A stretch of DNA of 28,886 nt from a virus. The stretch is taken from IMG/VR virus record IMGVR_UViG_3300006805_000119, positions 1 through 28,886 of that record; one strand, given 5' to 3'. This document shows, one piece after another, positions 21,975-28,886 of this stretch (its first letter is position 1; each line of letters opens with the position of its first letter). The notes under the pieces are model-generated. The model searched no databases and had not been told where the DNA came from. It saw nothing but the letters and a program-made list of their open reading frames with translations. Made by a program: the position numbers and the translations under genes.

Positions 21975-22355
21975 TTACTGGTTATCGTCTATGACGACGA
22001 GCGTGATCCATGCCGACCCGGGCTTGTAGGTCTGGGTCGTGATGCGGACGGTTTTGCCGCCGGCCACGATTTTCTTGCCCTGGGCAAGGGAGGCGATGGG
22101 GACGCCTGCCGACAGTAGGGCCGCCGATGCCCCAATAGACCCGTCTGGCTGGCTCCAGGAGGCCGTTACAGCGGGGAGGCGGACAGAGTATTGGGTCCGC
22201 TCCATATACCCCCCTGCTTCGAGCACGGTCTGGACAGCGGGGTCGGAGATGAGGCAGGAGAAGGTGATGGCGCCAGAGTTGGCCGACCCGGCCACGCCGA
22301 AGTCCGCCACCATCTCTTTGGCGTCGTTGAGAAACTCGGTTCCGTAGAGGCTCAT
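21975..22355 (-). CDS. Head-tail connector candidate
   Basis: This is a 126-residue protein from ATG 22355. A longer frame begins at 22400 inside the terminator hairpin and is rejected. It is strand-rich (AITFSCLISDP, QYSVRLPAVTASW, KKIVAGGKTVRITTQTYKPGSAWITLVVIDD) and could be a lambda FII-like joiner. It is the first gene after the capsid terminator and has a conserved leader. Confidence 0.6.
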   Translation of the reverse strand: MSLYGTEFLNDAKEMVADFGVAGSANSGAITFSCLISDPAVQTVLEAGGYMERTQYSVRLPAVTASWSQPDGSIGASAALLSAGVPIASLAQGKKIVAGGKTVRITTQTYKPGSAWITLVVIDDNQ

Positions 22356-22375
22356 CCTATACTTGCCCGGATTGG
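22356..22375 (-). promoter_or_regulatory. Conserved CCAATC-GGGCAA leader after the capsid terminator
   Basis: CCAATCCGGGCAAG followed by TATAGG precedes ATG, after a C-tract. The match to 16865-16889 and 26382-26400 is close. Because it follows an intrinsic terminator, it may include a promoter for the connector and tail genes. Alternatively it may only set translation. Confidence 0.45.
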
Positions 22376-22385
22376 TAGGGGGCAC

Positions 22386-22411
22386 AAAAAAGGCCCCCAT
22401 TGCTGGGAGCC
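22386..22411 (-). terminator. Intrinsic terminator after the major capsid gene
   Basis: On the minus strand GGCTCCC pairs with GGGGGCC (7 bp, one G-T) around AGCAAT, followed directly by TTTTTT. It lies 23 nt beyond the capsid stop. It would end most capsid transcripts here and lower expression of the connector and tail genes, a common way to make the capsid mRNA most abundant. Confidence 0.85.
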
Positions 22412-22434
22412 TCGTTTGAAGCCTTGGACCGCTA

Positions 22435-23307
22435 TTAGGCGGCGGTCTTCAGGCGGTGGAGCGAGGACGACCGTCCGACGGCAGCCCCGAACAACAGCGT
22501 GGCGGTGACGTTGTAGTAGCCGCTCTGTTCCTGGCCCATGAGGACCTGGACGCCGAGGCCGGTGTCGGCGTCGACAGCGTTGGCCACTTCGAAGCCCGGG
22601 ATTTCGGACATCGGGAGAGCCGAGGCGACGGCGATAGCGTCAGCGCCGCAGGCGAAGCCAGCGAGGTTTTCGGCGTTCGCCGGGAGGCTGTTCCACTGGT
22701 AGACAGCGGCGCCAGCGAGGGTGCCGATCTGGCCGGAGGTCAGGATGCCAGCACCGAGGACGGAGTTGCCGATGATGGTAGCGTCGCCCAGGAGGCCGTT
22801 GGCGTAGGTGCTGTTCAGGATGAACGCGCGGGGCTCGGCGGCCTTGGCGGCATCGAGCACGCCCTTGGCGGTCACGACTTCAGCGTAGGTCAGGGCGGCA
22901 CCGGTGTCGACGGACGAAGCGTAGTTGGCGTTCGTGATGAGCGCGCCGATTTCGGCCAGGCACTTTTCAGCGAGGGCGTTGGCGGCGGTCGGGACGAAGG
23001 CGTTCGAGAGGAACTGGGCGCCATACATCTTCACGTCGAGGGGCGAGAAGCGGGACGAGACCTTGAAGTGCTTCAGGGTGACGTTGGCGGCCGTGATGGT
23101 CGCGTCGTCCTGGGTGAGGTAGCCGCCGGTGGAGAACTCGGTAGCGGTGGAGGTGCCGATCAGCGGAACCTGGACCGTCTTGCCGGCGCCGGATTCGGCA
23201 GCGGTGAAGACGGACGAGAAGGCGCGGAGGGCCGGGAGCTTGCCCTTGAGGGAAGCGATGACGCTTTCAGCGAGGATGCTGGGAGCGGCGACGATGGAGT
23301 TAGCCAT
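22435..23307 (-). CDS. Major capsid protein, HK97-fold candidate
   Basis: This is a 290-residue protein with small, Ala/Gly/Thr-rich composition and few Cys. It contains KTVQVPLIGTSTATEFSTGG (about 44-63), TAANVTLKHFKVSSRFSPLD (about 72-91) and a long central helix region before PRAFILNSTYANGLLGD (about 159-175), consistent with N-arm, E-loop and P-domain of HK97-fold coats. It follows the protease and scaffold candidates and has its own terminator. The exact coat subfamily cannot be named. Confidence 0.8.
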   Translation of the reverse strand: MANSIVAAPSILAESVIASLKGKLPALRAFSSVFTAAESGAGKTVQVPLIGTSTATEFSTGGYLTQDDATITAANVTLKHFKVSSRFSPLDVKMYGAQFLSNAFVPTAANALAEKCLAEIGALITNANYASSVDTGAALTYAEVVTAKGVLDAAKAAEPRAFILNSTYANGLLGDATIIGNSVLGAGILTSGQIGTLAGAAVYQWNSLPANAENLAGFACGADAIAVASALPMSEIPGFEVANAVDADTGLGVQVLMGQEQSGYYNVTATLLFGAAVGRSSSLHRLKTAA

Positions 23308-23324
23308 GATGTGTTATGATTGGG
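23308..23324 (-). promoter_or_regulatory. CCCAAT leader before the major capsid gene
   Basis: CCCAATCATAACACATC lies directly before ATG, with no Shine-Dalgarno. It resembles the leader before the RecE-like gene at 6616-6630. AT-rich bases next to the start may keep the capsid start unstructured. Confidence 0.4.
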
Positions 23325-23341
23325 TGAGGGTTAAGGGGAAA

Positions 23342-23782
23342 TTAGATGCAAGCCTTGATGATGGCGTTGCGGTGAGCGGCGAAGTATTCGTTGCGCTCTT
23401 TGGAGCCGACCGGGAGGGACATGAAGGTGGCGAGGTGGTCGACGGCTTCGGCGGTGGGCTTGCCATCCGCGGGGCTGAGTTCGACCGGGGAGACGCCGAC
23501 GGAGGCCACGATCTTGGCGGCTTCCTTGGAGGCGCTGACCTTGCTGGCTTCGTGCTCGGCGACGAGGGCCTTGAAGGATTCGGACTCCTTGACGGCCACC
23601 TCGAGGGCGACGGTCAGTTCGGCGAGCTTGGCGTCCTTGGACGCGGCTTCGACCTTGAGGCTTTCGAGTTCGGCAGAGACGCCGACCGTCATCTTCTCGA
23701 CAGTGGTGCGGAGGTCGTCGCGTTCGGCGGTAAGGCCAGAAACGGCGGCGGTGGCGGCGAGCAGCTGTTCTTCGATGGTCAT
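23342..23782 (-). CDS. Capsid scaffold candidate
   Basis: This is a 146-residue, acidic, mainly coiled-coil protein (MTIEEQLLAATAAVSGLTAE … ELESLKVEAASKDAKLAELTV … EHEASKVSASKEAAKIV), with a C-terminal domain ending AAHRNAIIKACI. It lies between protease and coat, where scaffold genes are found (as Nu3 near C in lambda). The basic C-terminal end is where scaffolds contact coat. It is a separate gene, not nested in the protease frame. Confidence 0.7.
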   Translation of the reverse strand: MTIEEQLLAATAAVSGLTAERDDLRTTVEKMTVGVSAELESLKVEAASKDAKLAELTVALEVAVKESESFKALVAEHEASKVSASKEAAKIVASVGVSPVELSPADGKPTAEAVDHLATFMSLPVGSKERNEYFAAHRNAIIKACI

Positions 23783-23802
23783 CTTATGTTTGCTGGGAAT
23801 GG
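23783..23802 (-). promoter_or_regulatory. CCATTC leader before the scaffold gene
   Basis: CCATTCCCAGCAAACATAAG directly precedes ATG. It closely resembles the gpW-like gene's leader (CCATTCTCGGCAAGTTTAA). No Shine-Dalgarno is seen. Confidence 0.45.
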
Positions 23803-23804
23803 AA

Positions 23805-24590
23805 TTAGAACGAACGCAGGGCGTCGTTGAAAGAGTCGGCCAAGCCTGTGACCAAGCCCTGGGCGGCGGCCTGCTTGCCAGAGAAGACCTGGCCTTCCAT
23901 GGCCTCGGCCTTCACCATCTTGCGCTTCATGTTCACGGCTTCCTTGAACTCGGCGTGGATCGTGTCGACGCCCTCCTGGAGGTTGCCGAGTTGGCCTTCG
24001 TCGAGGGACGTGCCTTCGATGCCAGCGCCCTTGAACTTGCCGGACTTGATGACGACCATTTTGATTCCAGCCATCTTGGCGGCTTCGGAGTAGTCAGGGA
24101 TGGCCATGTAGACGCCGATGCTTCCGACCGTGGAGGACGGGCTGGCGACGACGCGGTCGGCAGCGGAGCCAATCCAATAGGCGGCGGAGGCCATCTCGGA
24201 GTCAGTGTAAGCGAGGGTAGGCTTGCCGAAGGAGCGGACCTTGTTGGCGAGTTCCTCGACGCCGGTGACCGTGCCGCCAGGGGAAGAGATTTGCAGGGCG
24301 ACCTTCTCGACCTCGGGGTTCGCGGCGAACGCATCGAGGGCCTCGGAGACTTCGTTCACGTCCACGGCGCCCATCATCTTCTCGAGCGGCGACAGGCCCT
24401 TGCCGATCACGCCGACGACCGGGATGATGCCCACGCCGTCCACGACGTAGGGCTTGGGAGCCACGCCGAAGAGCTGCGCGAGCATATCGGTGAAGCCGAA
24501 CTTCTCGGCGAGGACAGCGTGGTCTTTCGCCTTGGTCGGGTCGATGAGGAGGGGCTCGCGGCCCGACAGTCCGTTGGTAAGGAAACGCAT
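23805..24590 (-). CDS. S49-family prohead maturation protease
   Basis: This is a 261-residue SppA/lambda-C-like serine protease. Substrate-binding ISSPGGTVTG lies at about 101-110, the nucleophile is S135 in EMASAAYW, and the partner K187 is in SGKFKGAG. The 52-residue spacing between them matches bacterial SppA. It would cleave scaffold and portal or coat termini during head maturation. The ATG 24590 follows the portal stop by 4 nt. A longer frame into the portal gene is an overlap artefact. Confidence 0.9.
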   Translation of the reverse strand: MRFLTNGLSGREPLLIDPTKAKDHAVLAEKFGFTDMLAQLFGVAPKPYVVDGVGIIPVVGVIGKGLSPLEKMMGAVDVNEVSEALDAFAANPEVEKVALQISSPGGTVTGVEELANKVRSFGKPTLAYTDSEMASAAYWIGSAADRVVASPSSTVGSIGVYMAIPDYSEAAKMAGIKMVVIKSGKFKGAGIEGTSLDEGQLGNLQEGVDTIHAEFKEAVNMKRKMVKAEAMEGQVFSGKQAAAQGLVTGLADSFNDALRSF

Positions 24591-24594
24591 GGTC

Positions 24595-26121
24595 TTAGGA
24601 ATTGGGTTGGTCGAGCTCTTCGGGCTCTTCCTGGTCGGCGGGTTCGTCCTCCATCTCGGGGGACTCGGGGCCTTCCTCGACGTCTCCGCTGATCGTGCCG
24701 ACCGGAGTGTTGGACGGACGGAACAGGAGTTCAAACGGGATGCCGTATTGTTCGGCCAAGTCCTTGATGTGGACCATATCGGAGGCCCGCTTGGCCATCT
24801 CGGTGCGGAAGTCTAGGCCGCGCTGGGCGTAGAGTTCGGACATGGACAGCAGGCCCATCTCGACGTCGGCACGGTCGTTCGCGGCTTCGCGGCCAGCGTC
24901 GACGGTGACGGACTTCGGGGTCGTCCAGGAGACGCGGTTCCAATCCGGGTCGTCGGGCAGTTCGCCGGCGGCGATGCCTTGGCCGATGATGTAACCCCAC
25001 GTCGGGACGCAGAAGTTCTCGATCATGATGGTCTGATACTTCGAGAAGACGCGGCCAGCCTTGGCTGTGATAAGGCGGACGGTGGCGCCGCCGAGCTTGG
25101 AGGAGTCGCCGACGAACTCGTAAGGGAGCACGCCCTGTGAGATGTCGCGTTCCAGCGCCGCGAGGAAGCCGGTGAAGGTGGCGTTGGGGCGGTTGCTCTG
25201 GAAGGACGTCATGTCCTCCCCGGGCTCAAGGGCGATGAGTTTGCCGCCCATCGTGTTGGCGAGGTTGGCGTAGGAGCCGTTGACGACCGCGCCAAGTTCG
25301 CCGGCCATGTCGCCATCCAAGACTCCGCCGTTCTTCTTGATGATGCGGGTCACGTCGCCGTTGTCCTTCACGGCCTGCTTCTCGAGGGCGAGGATTTCCA
25401 TCTCGTCCTGGATGGAGTTGATAGAGTGCTGGAGAAGGGGGACGCCACGGGCGCCGGATGCGTACTCCTGGTCGACGACCATCATCATGGACTGAGCCAG
25501 AATCTGGCGGGACGAGCCGTCCGAGCGGTAGATGTTTACGGCGATGTATTCGCCATAGGGACCGAACTGGATGCCGTCGTGCATACCTTCGGGCACCTTG
25601 CCCTCCAGAGGGTCGCCGACGCGGTGGGCTTCCATCAGCTGGAGTTTGGCTTCCCCGGCGCCGTTACGCACCTTGGCGGCGAAGGAGTCACCGTCGCGGA
25701 TCATGCCGCGGAGAAGGATGGACTGAGCCTGGTAGAACGAGAAGCGGTTCGTGATGTCGATGCGCTTGGCCTTCTCGGCGAAGTAAGCCTCGTAGCGTTC
25801 CTGCATTTCAGGGGTCGACGCGTGGCTCTGGGGCTTGATGCCGTCGCCCACGGTGTAGAGGCAGATGTCCGCAAGGATTTGCTTGAACAGGCCGGAGTTA
25901 CGCTCGGCCCAGCGGCACTTGCGCACCATCGTCAGGCGGTCGTAAGGGGTCAGGTCACGGCGGAGGTCGCGCGGTTCGGCGCCGTAGGCCGCTCGGCGGG
26001 CACGCGTCACGCCGATGCTCTGCCAATCGCCGTAGGAAGCCTGCGGCTGCGGGGCGGAGGGCGTAGCCTTGGGCGTCTTAGGACGCAGGCTGACGGTCTT
26101 AATCTTCTTGCGGATGGCCAT
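24595..26121 (-). CDS. Portal protein, lambda-B-like
   Basis: This is a 508-residue portal of the lambda gpB family. It would form the dodecameric DNA gate. Characteristic stretches are AERNSGLFKQILADI (about 89-103), MIRDGDSFAAKV, VPLLQHSINSIQDEMEI and PGEDMTSFQSNRP then GFLAALERDISQGVLPYEFVGDSSKL (about 311-345). The C-terminus is very acidic and Pro/Glu-rich. Order TerS-TerL-gpW-portal-protease is that of lambda. Confidence 0.92.
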   Translation of the reverse strand: MAIRKKIKTVSLRPKTPKATPSAPQPQASYGDWQSIGVTRARRAAYGAEPRDLRRDLTPYDRLTMVRKCRWAERNSGLFKQILADICLYTVGDGIKPQSHASTPEMQERYEAYFAEKAKRIDITNRFSFYQAQSILLRGMIRDGDSFAAKVRNGAGEAKLQLMEAHRVGDPLEGKVPEGMHDGIQFGPYGEYIAVNIYRSDGSSRQILAQSMMMVVDQEYASGARGVPLLQHSINSIQDEMEILALEKQAVKDNGDVTRIIKKNGGVLDGDMAGELGAVVNGSYANLANTMGGKLIALEPGEDMTSFQSNRPNATFTGFLAALERDISQGVLPYEFVGDSSKLGGATVRLITAKAGRVFSKYQTIMIENFCVPTWGYIIGQGIAAGELPDDPDWNRVSWTTPKSVTVDAGREAANDRADVEMGLLSMSELYAQRGLDFRTEMAKRASDMVHIKDLAEQYGIPFELLFRPSNTPVGTISGDVEEGPESPEMEDEPADQEEPEELDQPNS

Positions 26122-26126
26122 GGAAA

Positions 26127-26381
26127 TTAGTCCTGACGGTTCTGCCAGTCGGTCGAGATGATCGTGCGACGAGCGCCGTAGGTCGAAGGGTCGAGGCGGC
26201 TCAGGGCAAACATGGCCTCGGCGAGCATCTCCTTCGGGGGCATGGCGAACTGCTTGGACGCGGACGAGCCGGAGTCGGAGTAGGACATCAGGGTCTTACC
26301 TTCGGTGATCATGGCGACCGCCTTGGCTTTGATGTCTAGGAGTTCGCACTCCGTAAGTCCGATAAAGAGTCCAGAGGCCAT
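26127..26381 (-). CDS. gpW-like head-tail joining protein
   Basis: This is an 84-residue protein with TECELLDIKAKAVAMITEGKTLMSYS, a short hairpin (SGSSASKQFAMPP) and EMLAEAMFALSRLDPS. Size, helix-hairpin-helix outline and position between large terminase and portal match lambda gpW, which joins portal and tail after packaging. Confidence 0.8.
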   Translation of the reverse strand: MASGLFIGLTECELLDIKAKAVAMITEGKTLMSYSDSGSSASKQFAMPPKEMLAEAMFALSRLDPSTYGARRTIISTDWQNRQD

Positions 26382-26400
26382 TTAAACTTGCCGAGAATGG
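26382..26400 (-). promoter_or_regulatory. CCATTC-GGCAA leader before the gpW-like gene
   Basis: CCATTCTCGGCAAGTTTAA directly precedes ATG, itself preceded by a C-tract and TTTT. It is one of the closest members of the leader set (compare 22356-22375, 16865-16889, 23783-23802). Confidence 0.45.
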
Positions 26401-26495
26401 AAGTTAAAAGGGGGGTGCGCCGCCCAGCCCACGCCATGAGTCTCTTCCTCCCACGACACTAAACGACGCACCCTTGCATATAGCGTGCCAAGGGT
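26401..26495 (-). promoter_or_regulatory. Structured gap between large terminase and gpW-like gene
   Basis: This gap holds two possible structures and no convincing gene. The first is a 7-bp hairpin ACCCTTG/CAAGGGT (26470-26495) over the terminase stop. The second is a longer-range GGGTGCG/CGCACCC pairing of its downstream arm with bases near 26415. The latter is followed by CCC and TTTT on the minus strand and could act as a weak terminator. A GGAGGAAG-preceded ATG at 26437 opens a 33-codon frame over the gpW-like gene, probably by chance. Confidence 0.4.
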
Positions 26496-28282
26496 CATGA
26501 CGGTTGCAAGTCGGTTTCGGCAGTTTCCCGCCCGGCGATACCCCAGCGGACGGCGGCCAAAAGCGCTAAGATTTCAGTATCGAGAGCATGGTTATCGCGC
26601 TTGCCCTGGGGAAGTATCCACATGGGCTTGCCCGTCCGCTTGTCCTTTACGCGGACTTCGGCGCTCAGCTGCTCGACGTACTCAGGGGTGGCGTCCAGCG
26701 CATAGGTCCAGACGCGGCGAGCCCGCAGGCCGTGCAGGAGGTCTTTGCCGGCGGTGGCCGAGTGGACGATCAGGATGGCGCGCTGCGGGATGCCAGGGAC
26801 GACGATAGACTGCTTCTCGGAGTAGAAGCGGCGGGTCGTGTTGCCAGACTTGTCGGTGACCGCGAAGTCGTCAGACCCTGAGCCCTTGGCCGTCTTCCAA
26901 TTGCGCTTGGCTGTCTCGCGATAGACCTCGGTCGTATTGTCGCCGGAGTCGACGAGGACAAGCGCATGATGGACGCCGTGCTGTTTGGCGAACGCTTCGA
27001 CGTTGCCCCATGAGTCGATGCGGGCGAAGGCCATCAGACGGCTATGCCCGGTCTTGGCCCATCGGCGGACAGTCACCCAGAAGTGGCCACGCTGGACGTC
27101 GACCCCCATCGTGCGGAAAGGGATGCTCCCGGGCACGGCGTCCTTCTGCTCGACTACGCGGGCCTTCGGGGTGATCGCGGCCTCGGCGTCCCAAGGGTCG
27201 GCCATCTTGTAGTTCGCGGCCTCGGCTAGGGCGGTAATCTCGCCGCCCTCTTCGCTCCAGGGCATGGCCAGCCGCTTCTGCTTAAAGATGCGCCGCGGCT
27301 CTTCGTCTCCGTATTGGTCGACGGACTCCTTGGCCTTGAGCATCAGCACGCCCAACTCGCCCCAGCTCATCGTCGCAAGGCTGTTCCAGTGCAGGCCGAT
27401 GTGCCCGGAGTTGGCGGCGACCGACGTAGCGACGAAGGTTCCGCGAGCGTTAGCCTCTAGTCGGCTTGCGTTCGTGTCAGGCAGCAGCGTGCGGCAGGCC
27501 GCGCACTCGTAGGTCGTGCCGACGCTGACCTTGTGCAAGTCCCATGTGCCGGTGGCCTTCGCGTCGAGAGGCAGCCTGACCTGCTCCCAGACCCATGGCT
27601 GGAGCGTGTCGCATTTGGGGCAACGCATATTCCAGTCCCGTTGGTCGGTCGTCTCGTGCAGCTGATGGAACTCCTGACCAGCCCGTCCGCCCTGGGATAG
27701 GAAGATGCGTTTGCCCATCCATCCGAACGCCGTCACGCGCGCGCTCAGTTCGGCCAAGTGTCCGGGCGGCGCCATCCAGCACTCGTCGGCGATGGTGTAA
27801 CGCAGGGACAGGCGCTGAAGGTTAGCCTCGTTCCAGATGCCGCGGCAGTAAAGCGTCATGCGGTCGAAGTCCGCCGTCGTCGAGCGGTCGAGGTCGTCGC
27901 CCGAGAGACGCGCCTTCACCGGCGGGCAGTTGTTCCAGACTGGGCGGAGGTAACGCAGGGCGAAGTCCTTGGCCTCGGGGTCGGTGGCCTGAAGCACCAT
28001 CGTCGGCCCAGGAGCGTTGGCGATGATGTGACAGGTGAGCAGGCGCGCAAAGAGGGACTTGCCCGATTGGATGCTGGCGAGGACGGTAAGGAGTTTCGTC
28101 TCTAGATCGGCGGCGATGCGTAGGGCTTCGGCCACCCAAGGCGTGCGCTCGGAGCGGAACGGCCCGGGCATCGGCGAGTCAGGGATGGCGTGGACGTTGG
28201 ACTCGAGCCACTCGACGACGTCGCCCGAGTCTGACGGACGCAGGACGTCACGGCCTACGCGGAGTAGGTCGGCCTTATTCAT
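26495..28282 (-). CDS. Terminase large subunit, GpA-like
   Basis: This is a 595-residue packaging motor/nuclease of the lambda gpA family. ATPase: Walker A-like ASIQSGKS (69-76), Walker B and Glu in TIADEC (163-168). A zinc ribbon follows: C221/C224 and C260/C263. The RNase-H nuclease half begins with GVDVQRG (393-399, D395) and carries a late acidic motif in DNHALDTEIL. GpA-type enzymes cut at cos sites, which agrees with the terminal repeat. The start overlaps the small-terminase end by 8 nt. Confidence 0.95.
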   Translation of the reverse strand: MNKADLLRVGRDVLRPSDSGDVVEWLESNVHAIPDSPMPGPFRSERTPWVAEALRIAADLETKLLTVLASIQSGKSLFARLLTCHIIANAPGPTMVLQATDPEAKDFALRYLRPVWNNCPPVKARLSGDDLDRSTTADFDRMTLYCRGIWNEANLQRLSLRYTIADECWMAPPGHLAELSARVTAFGWMGKRIFLSQGGRAGQEFHQLHETTDQRDWNMRCPKCDTLQPWVWEQVRLPLDAKATGTWDLHKVSVGTTYECAACRTLLPDTNASRLEANARGTFVATSVAANSGHIGLHWNSLATMSWGELGVLMLKAKESVDQYGDEEPRRIFKQKRLAMPWSEEGGEITALAEAANYKMADPWDAEAAITPKARVVEQKDAVPGSIPFRTMGVDVQRGHFWVTVRRWAKTGHSRLMAFARIDSWGNVEAFAKQHGVHHALVLVDSGDNTTEVYRETAKRNWKTAKGSGSDDFAVTDKSGNTTRRFYSEKQSIVVPGIPQRAILIVHSATAGKDLLHGLRARRVWTYALDATPEYVEQLSAEVRVKDKRTGKPMWILPQGKRDNHALDTEILALLAAVRWGIAGRETAETDLQPS

Positions 28283-28823
28283 CGGTGGAGAGGTCGGCCT
28301 TCACGCGGCGCACCCAAGCCTCGAGCACCTTCACGGCCTTCGCGGGGTTCTCGGGGTTGCACCCTTCGGCCACGTCGAGGGCCAGCTTGTCGAGGCGGTT
28401 GACGATGCCGGCGGTCATGTCGCGCATGGCCTCGGTCGCTTCCTTTGCGGAGATGTAATCCTTCGTCAGGATGAGCCGACGCTCCTGCTCTTCCTCGAGG
28501 GCGACGAGCGTCTTCAGGGAGGCGTTATAACTCGACTGGTACTTCCCCTGGTTCGGGTCGCCCCCTTCCATCGCGGCCTGCCAGACGCCACGCGCCCGAC
28601 TGACCAAGGTCCGATGTTCGCTGATCGTGTCAGCCAGGGAGCCGTCGTCGAGCTGCGCCGGTGCGGCCTTGGGTGCCGCGGCACGCTGCACGTTCGCCCG
28701 GGCTTCTCGCCACGCCCGAGCCGCGTCGATGCTGTCGGTCGGCATGCCTTCGCGTCGAAGGACTGAGATGCGTTGCGCGGTGACGCCGAGCGCCAAACCC
28801 AGTTCTGAGTTGGTTAGAGCCAT
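28275..28823 (-). CDS. Terminase small subunit, Nu1-like
   Basis: This is a 182-residue protein. The N-terminal HTH (TNSELGLALGVTAQRISVLRR, residues 4-24, then EGMPTD and a helix) matches Nu1-type small terminases that bind cosB. A linker rich in Ala/Pro follows, then long helices (SEHRTLVSRARGVWQAAME … SLKTLVALEEEQERRLIL) for oligomerisation. The C-terminal part (KVLEAWVRRVKADLSTDE) may contact the large subunit. It lies 6 nt after the HNH stop in the joined genome. Confidence 0.88.
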   Translation of the reverse strand: MALTNSELGLALGVTAQRISVLRREGMPTDSIDAARAWREARANVQRAAAPKAAPAQLDDGSLADTISEHRTLVSRARGVWQAAMEGGDPNQGKYQSSYNASLKTLVALEEEQERRLILTKDYISAKEATEAMRDMTAGIVNRLDKLALDVAEGCNPENPAKAVKVLEAWVRRVKADLSTDE

Positions 28824-28829
28824 GGTTTG

Positions 28830-28875
28830 TTAAACGGCCTGTTTTCTCTCTGTGACCCCACGAAAAACCTTCGTG
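28830..28875 (-). CDS. 3' end of the HNH endonuclease gene (wraps the ends)
   Basis: When position 1 is equated with 28876, the HNH frame reads on through here (…DTTKVFRGVTERKQAV) to TAA at 28830-28832. That leaves 6 nt before the small-terminase ATG at 28823. The clean stop and operon-like spacing are the best internal evidence that the two ends join. This stretch also holds most of a hairpin at 28854-28880. Confidence 0.7.
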
Positions 28876-28880
28876 GTGTC
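28854..28880. promoter_or_regulatory. Imperfect 11-bp hairpin beside the terminal repeat
   Basis: GACCCCACGAA pairs with TTCGTGGTGTC around a 5-nt loop, with one mismatch (7 uninterrupted pairs, then a mismatch, then 3 pairs). The outer arm enters the terminal repeat. It has no T-tract, so a terminator is unlikely. Its location next to the putative cos and TerS suggests a terminase-binding element or a packaging landmark, which is inference. Confidence 0.45.
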
Positions 28881-28886
28881 GGGCCA
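28876..28886. repeat. Right copy of 11-bp terminal direct repeat (cos candidate)
   Basis: This is an exact copy of bases 1-11. It lies 53 bp from the small-terminase start codon. In the joined molecule it falls inside the last codons of the HNH endonuclease gene. Its left edge runs into an imperfect hairpin at 28854-28880. This is the expected place for a cos site in phages with an HNH-TerS-TerL order. Confidence 0.75.

Noticed and set aside
22356-22400. Longer start for the head-tail connector gene at 22400
   Set aside because: The extra codons fall on the intrinsic terminator hairpin and T-tract; the ATG at 22355 has a conserved leader.
26335-26437. 33-codon frame with GGAGGAAG upstream before the gpW-like gene
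   Set aside because: Most of it overlaps the gpW-like gene in another frame and the peptide has no recognisable feature; kept only as a note in the gap entry.
1-28886. tRNA genes, CRISPR array, insertion sequences, defence island
   Set aside because: No cloverleaf with a T-arm GTTC core, no regularly spaced repeats, and no transposase motif was seen.

Overview
The window is essentially a complete genome of a small tailed dsDNA phage (about 28.9 kb, visibly GC-rich). Every gene I accept is on the minus strand, so it is read from the right end to the left. The first and last 11 bases are identical. When the ends are overlapped at that repeat, an HNH endonuclease gene that runs off the left edge continues from the right edge and closes with a stop codon 6 bases before the small terminase gene. 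The window is therefore either a circular assembly or a linear cos-type chromosome with filled-in ends.

Layout in the direction of transcription (right to left). (1) Packaging and head, about 28.8-21.0 kb: Nu1-like small terminase, GpA-like large terminase, gpW-like joiner, lambda-B-like portal, S49 maturation protease, coiled-coil scaffold candidate, major capsid protein followed by a strong intrinsic terminator, then head-tail connector candidates. (2) Tail, 21.0-13.1 kb: terminator candidate, tube candidate, assembly-chaperone candidate, an unusually short tape-measure candidate, several beta-rich structural proteins, and a 1079-residue repeat-rich tail fibre with a less GC-rich tip. (3) Lysis and accessory, 13.1-9.0 kb: small membrane proteins, a lipoprotein with C-terminal membrane segments (unimolecular-spanin-like), an HExxH protein, a holin candidate, a helix-turn-helix protein, a DUF551 protein and a signal-peptide-bearing lytic transglycosylase. 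(4) Recombination and replication, 9.0-0.5 kb: RuvC-like nuclease, ERF annealing protein, YkgJ-type Cys-cluster protein, RecE-like PD-(D/E)XK nuclease, SSB-like protein, dNMP kinase, two related small DNA-binding proteins, metallophosphoesterase, winged-helix protein, replicative helicase, and two unknown genes before the HNH gene.

Genes are packed tightly. Stop/start overlaps of the ATGA, GTGA, TAATG or TGATG type are common, which suggests long translationally coupled operons. Clear Shine-Dalgarno sequences are scarce. Several genes that follow a gap instead carry a related C-rich 'CCAAT/CCATT ... GGCAA ... TAA' leader just before ATG. The lipobox protein and exported muralytic enzyme point to a diderm host. 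The GC content and scarcity of Shine-Dalgarno sites would fit groups such as Verrucomicrobiota, but the sequence alone does not fix the host. I see no full-length integrase, repressor, DNA polymerase, tRNA or CRISPR array, so a lytic lifestyle is plausible but unproven. No gene-free stretch exceeds 300 bases.
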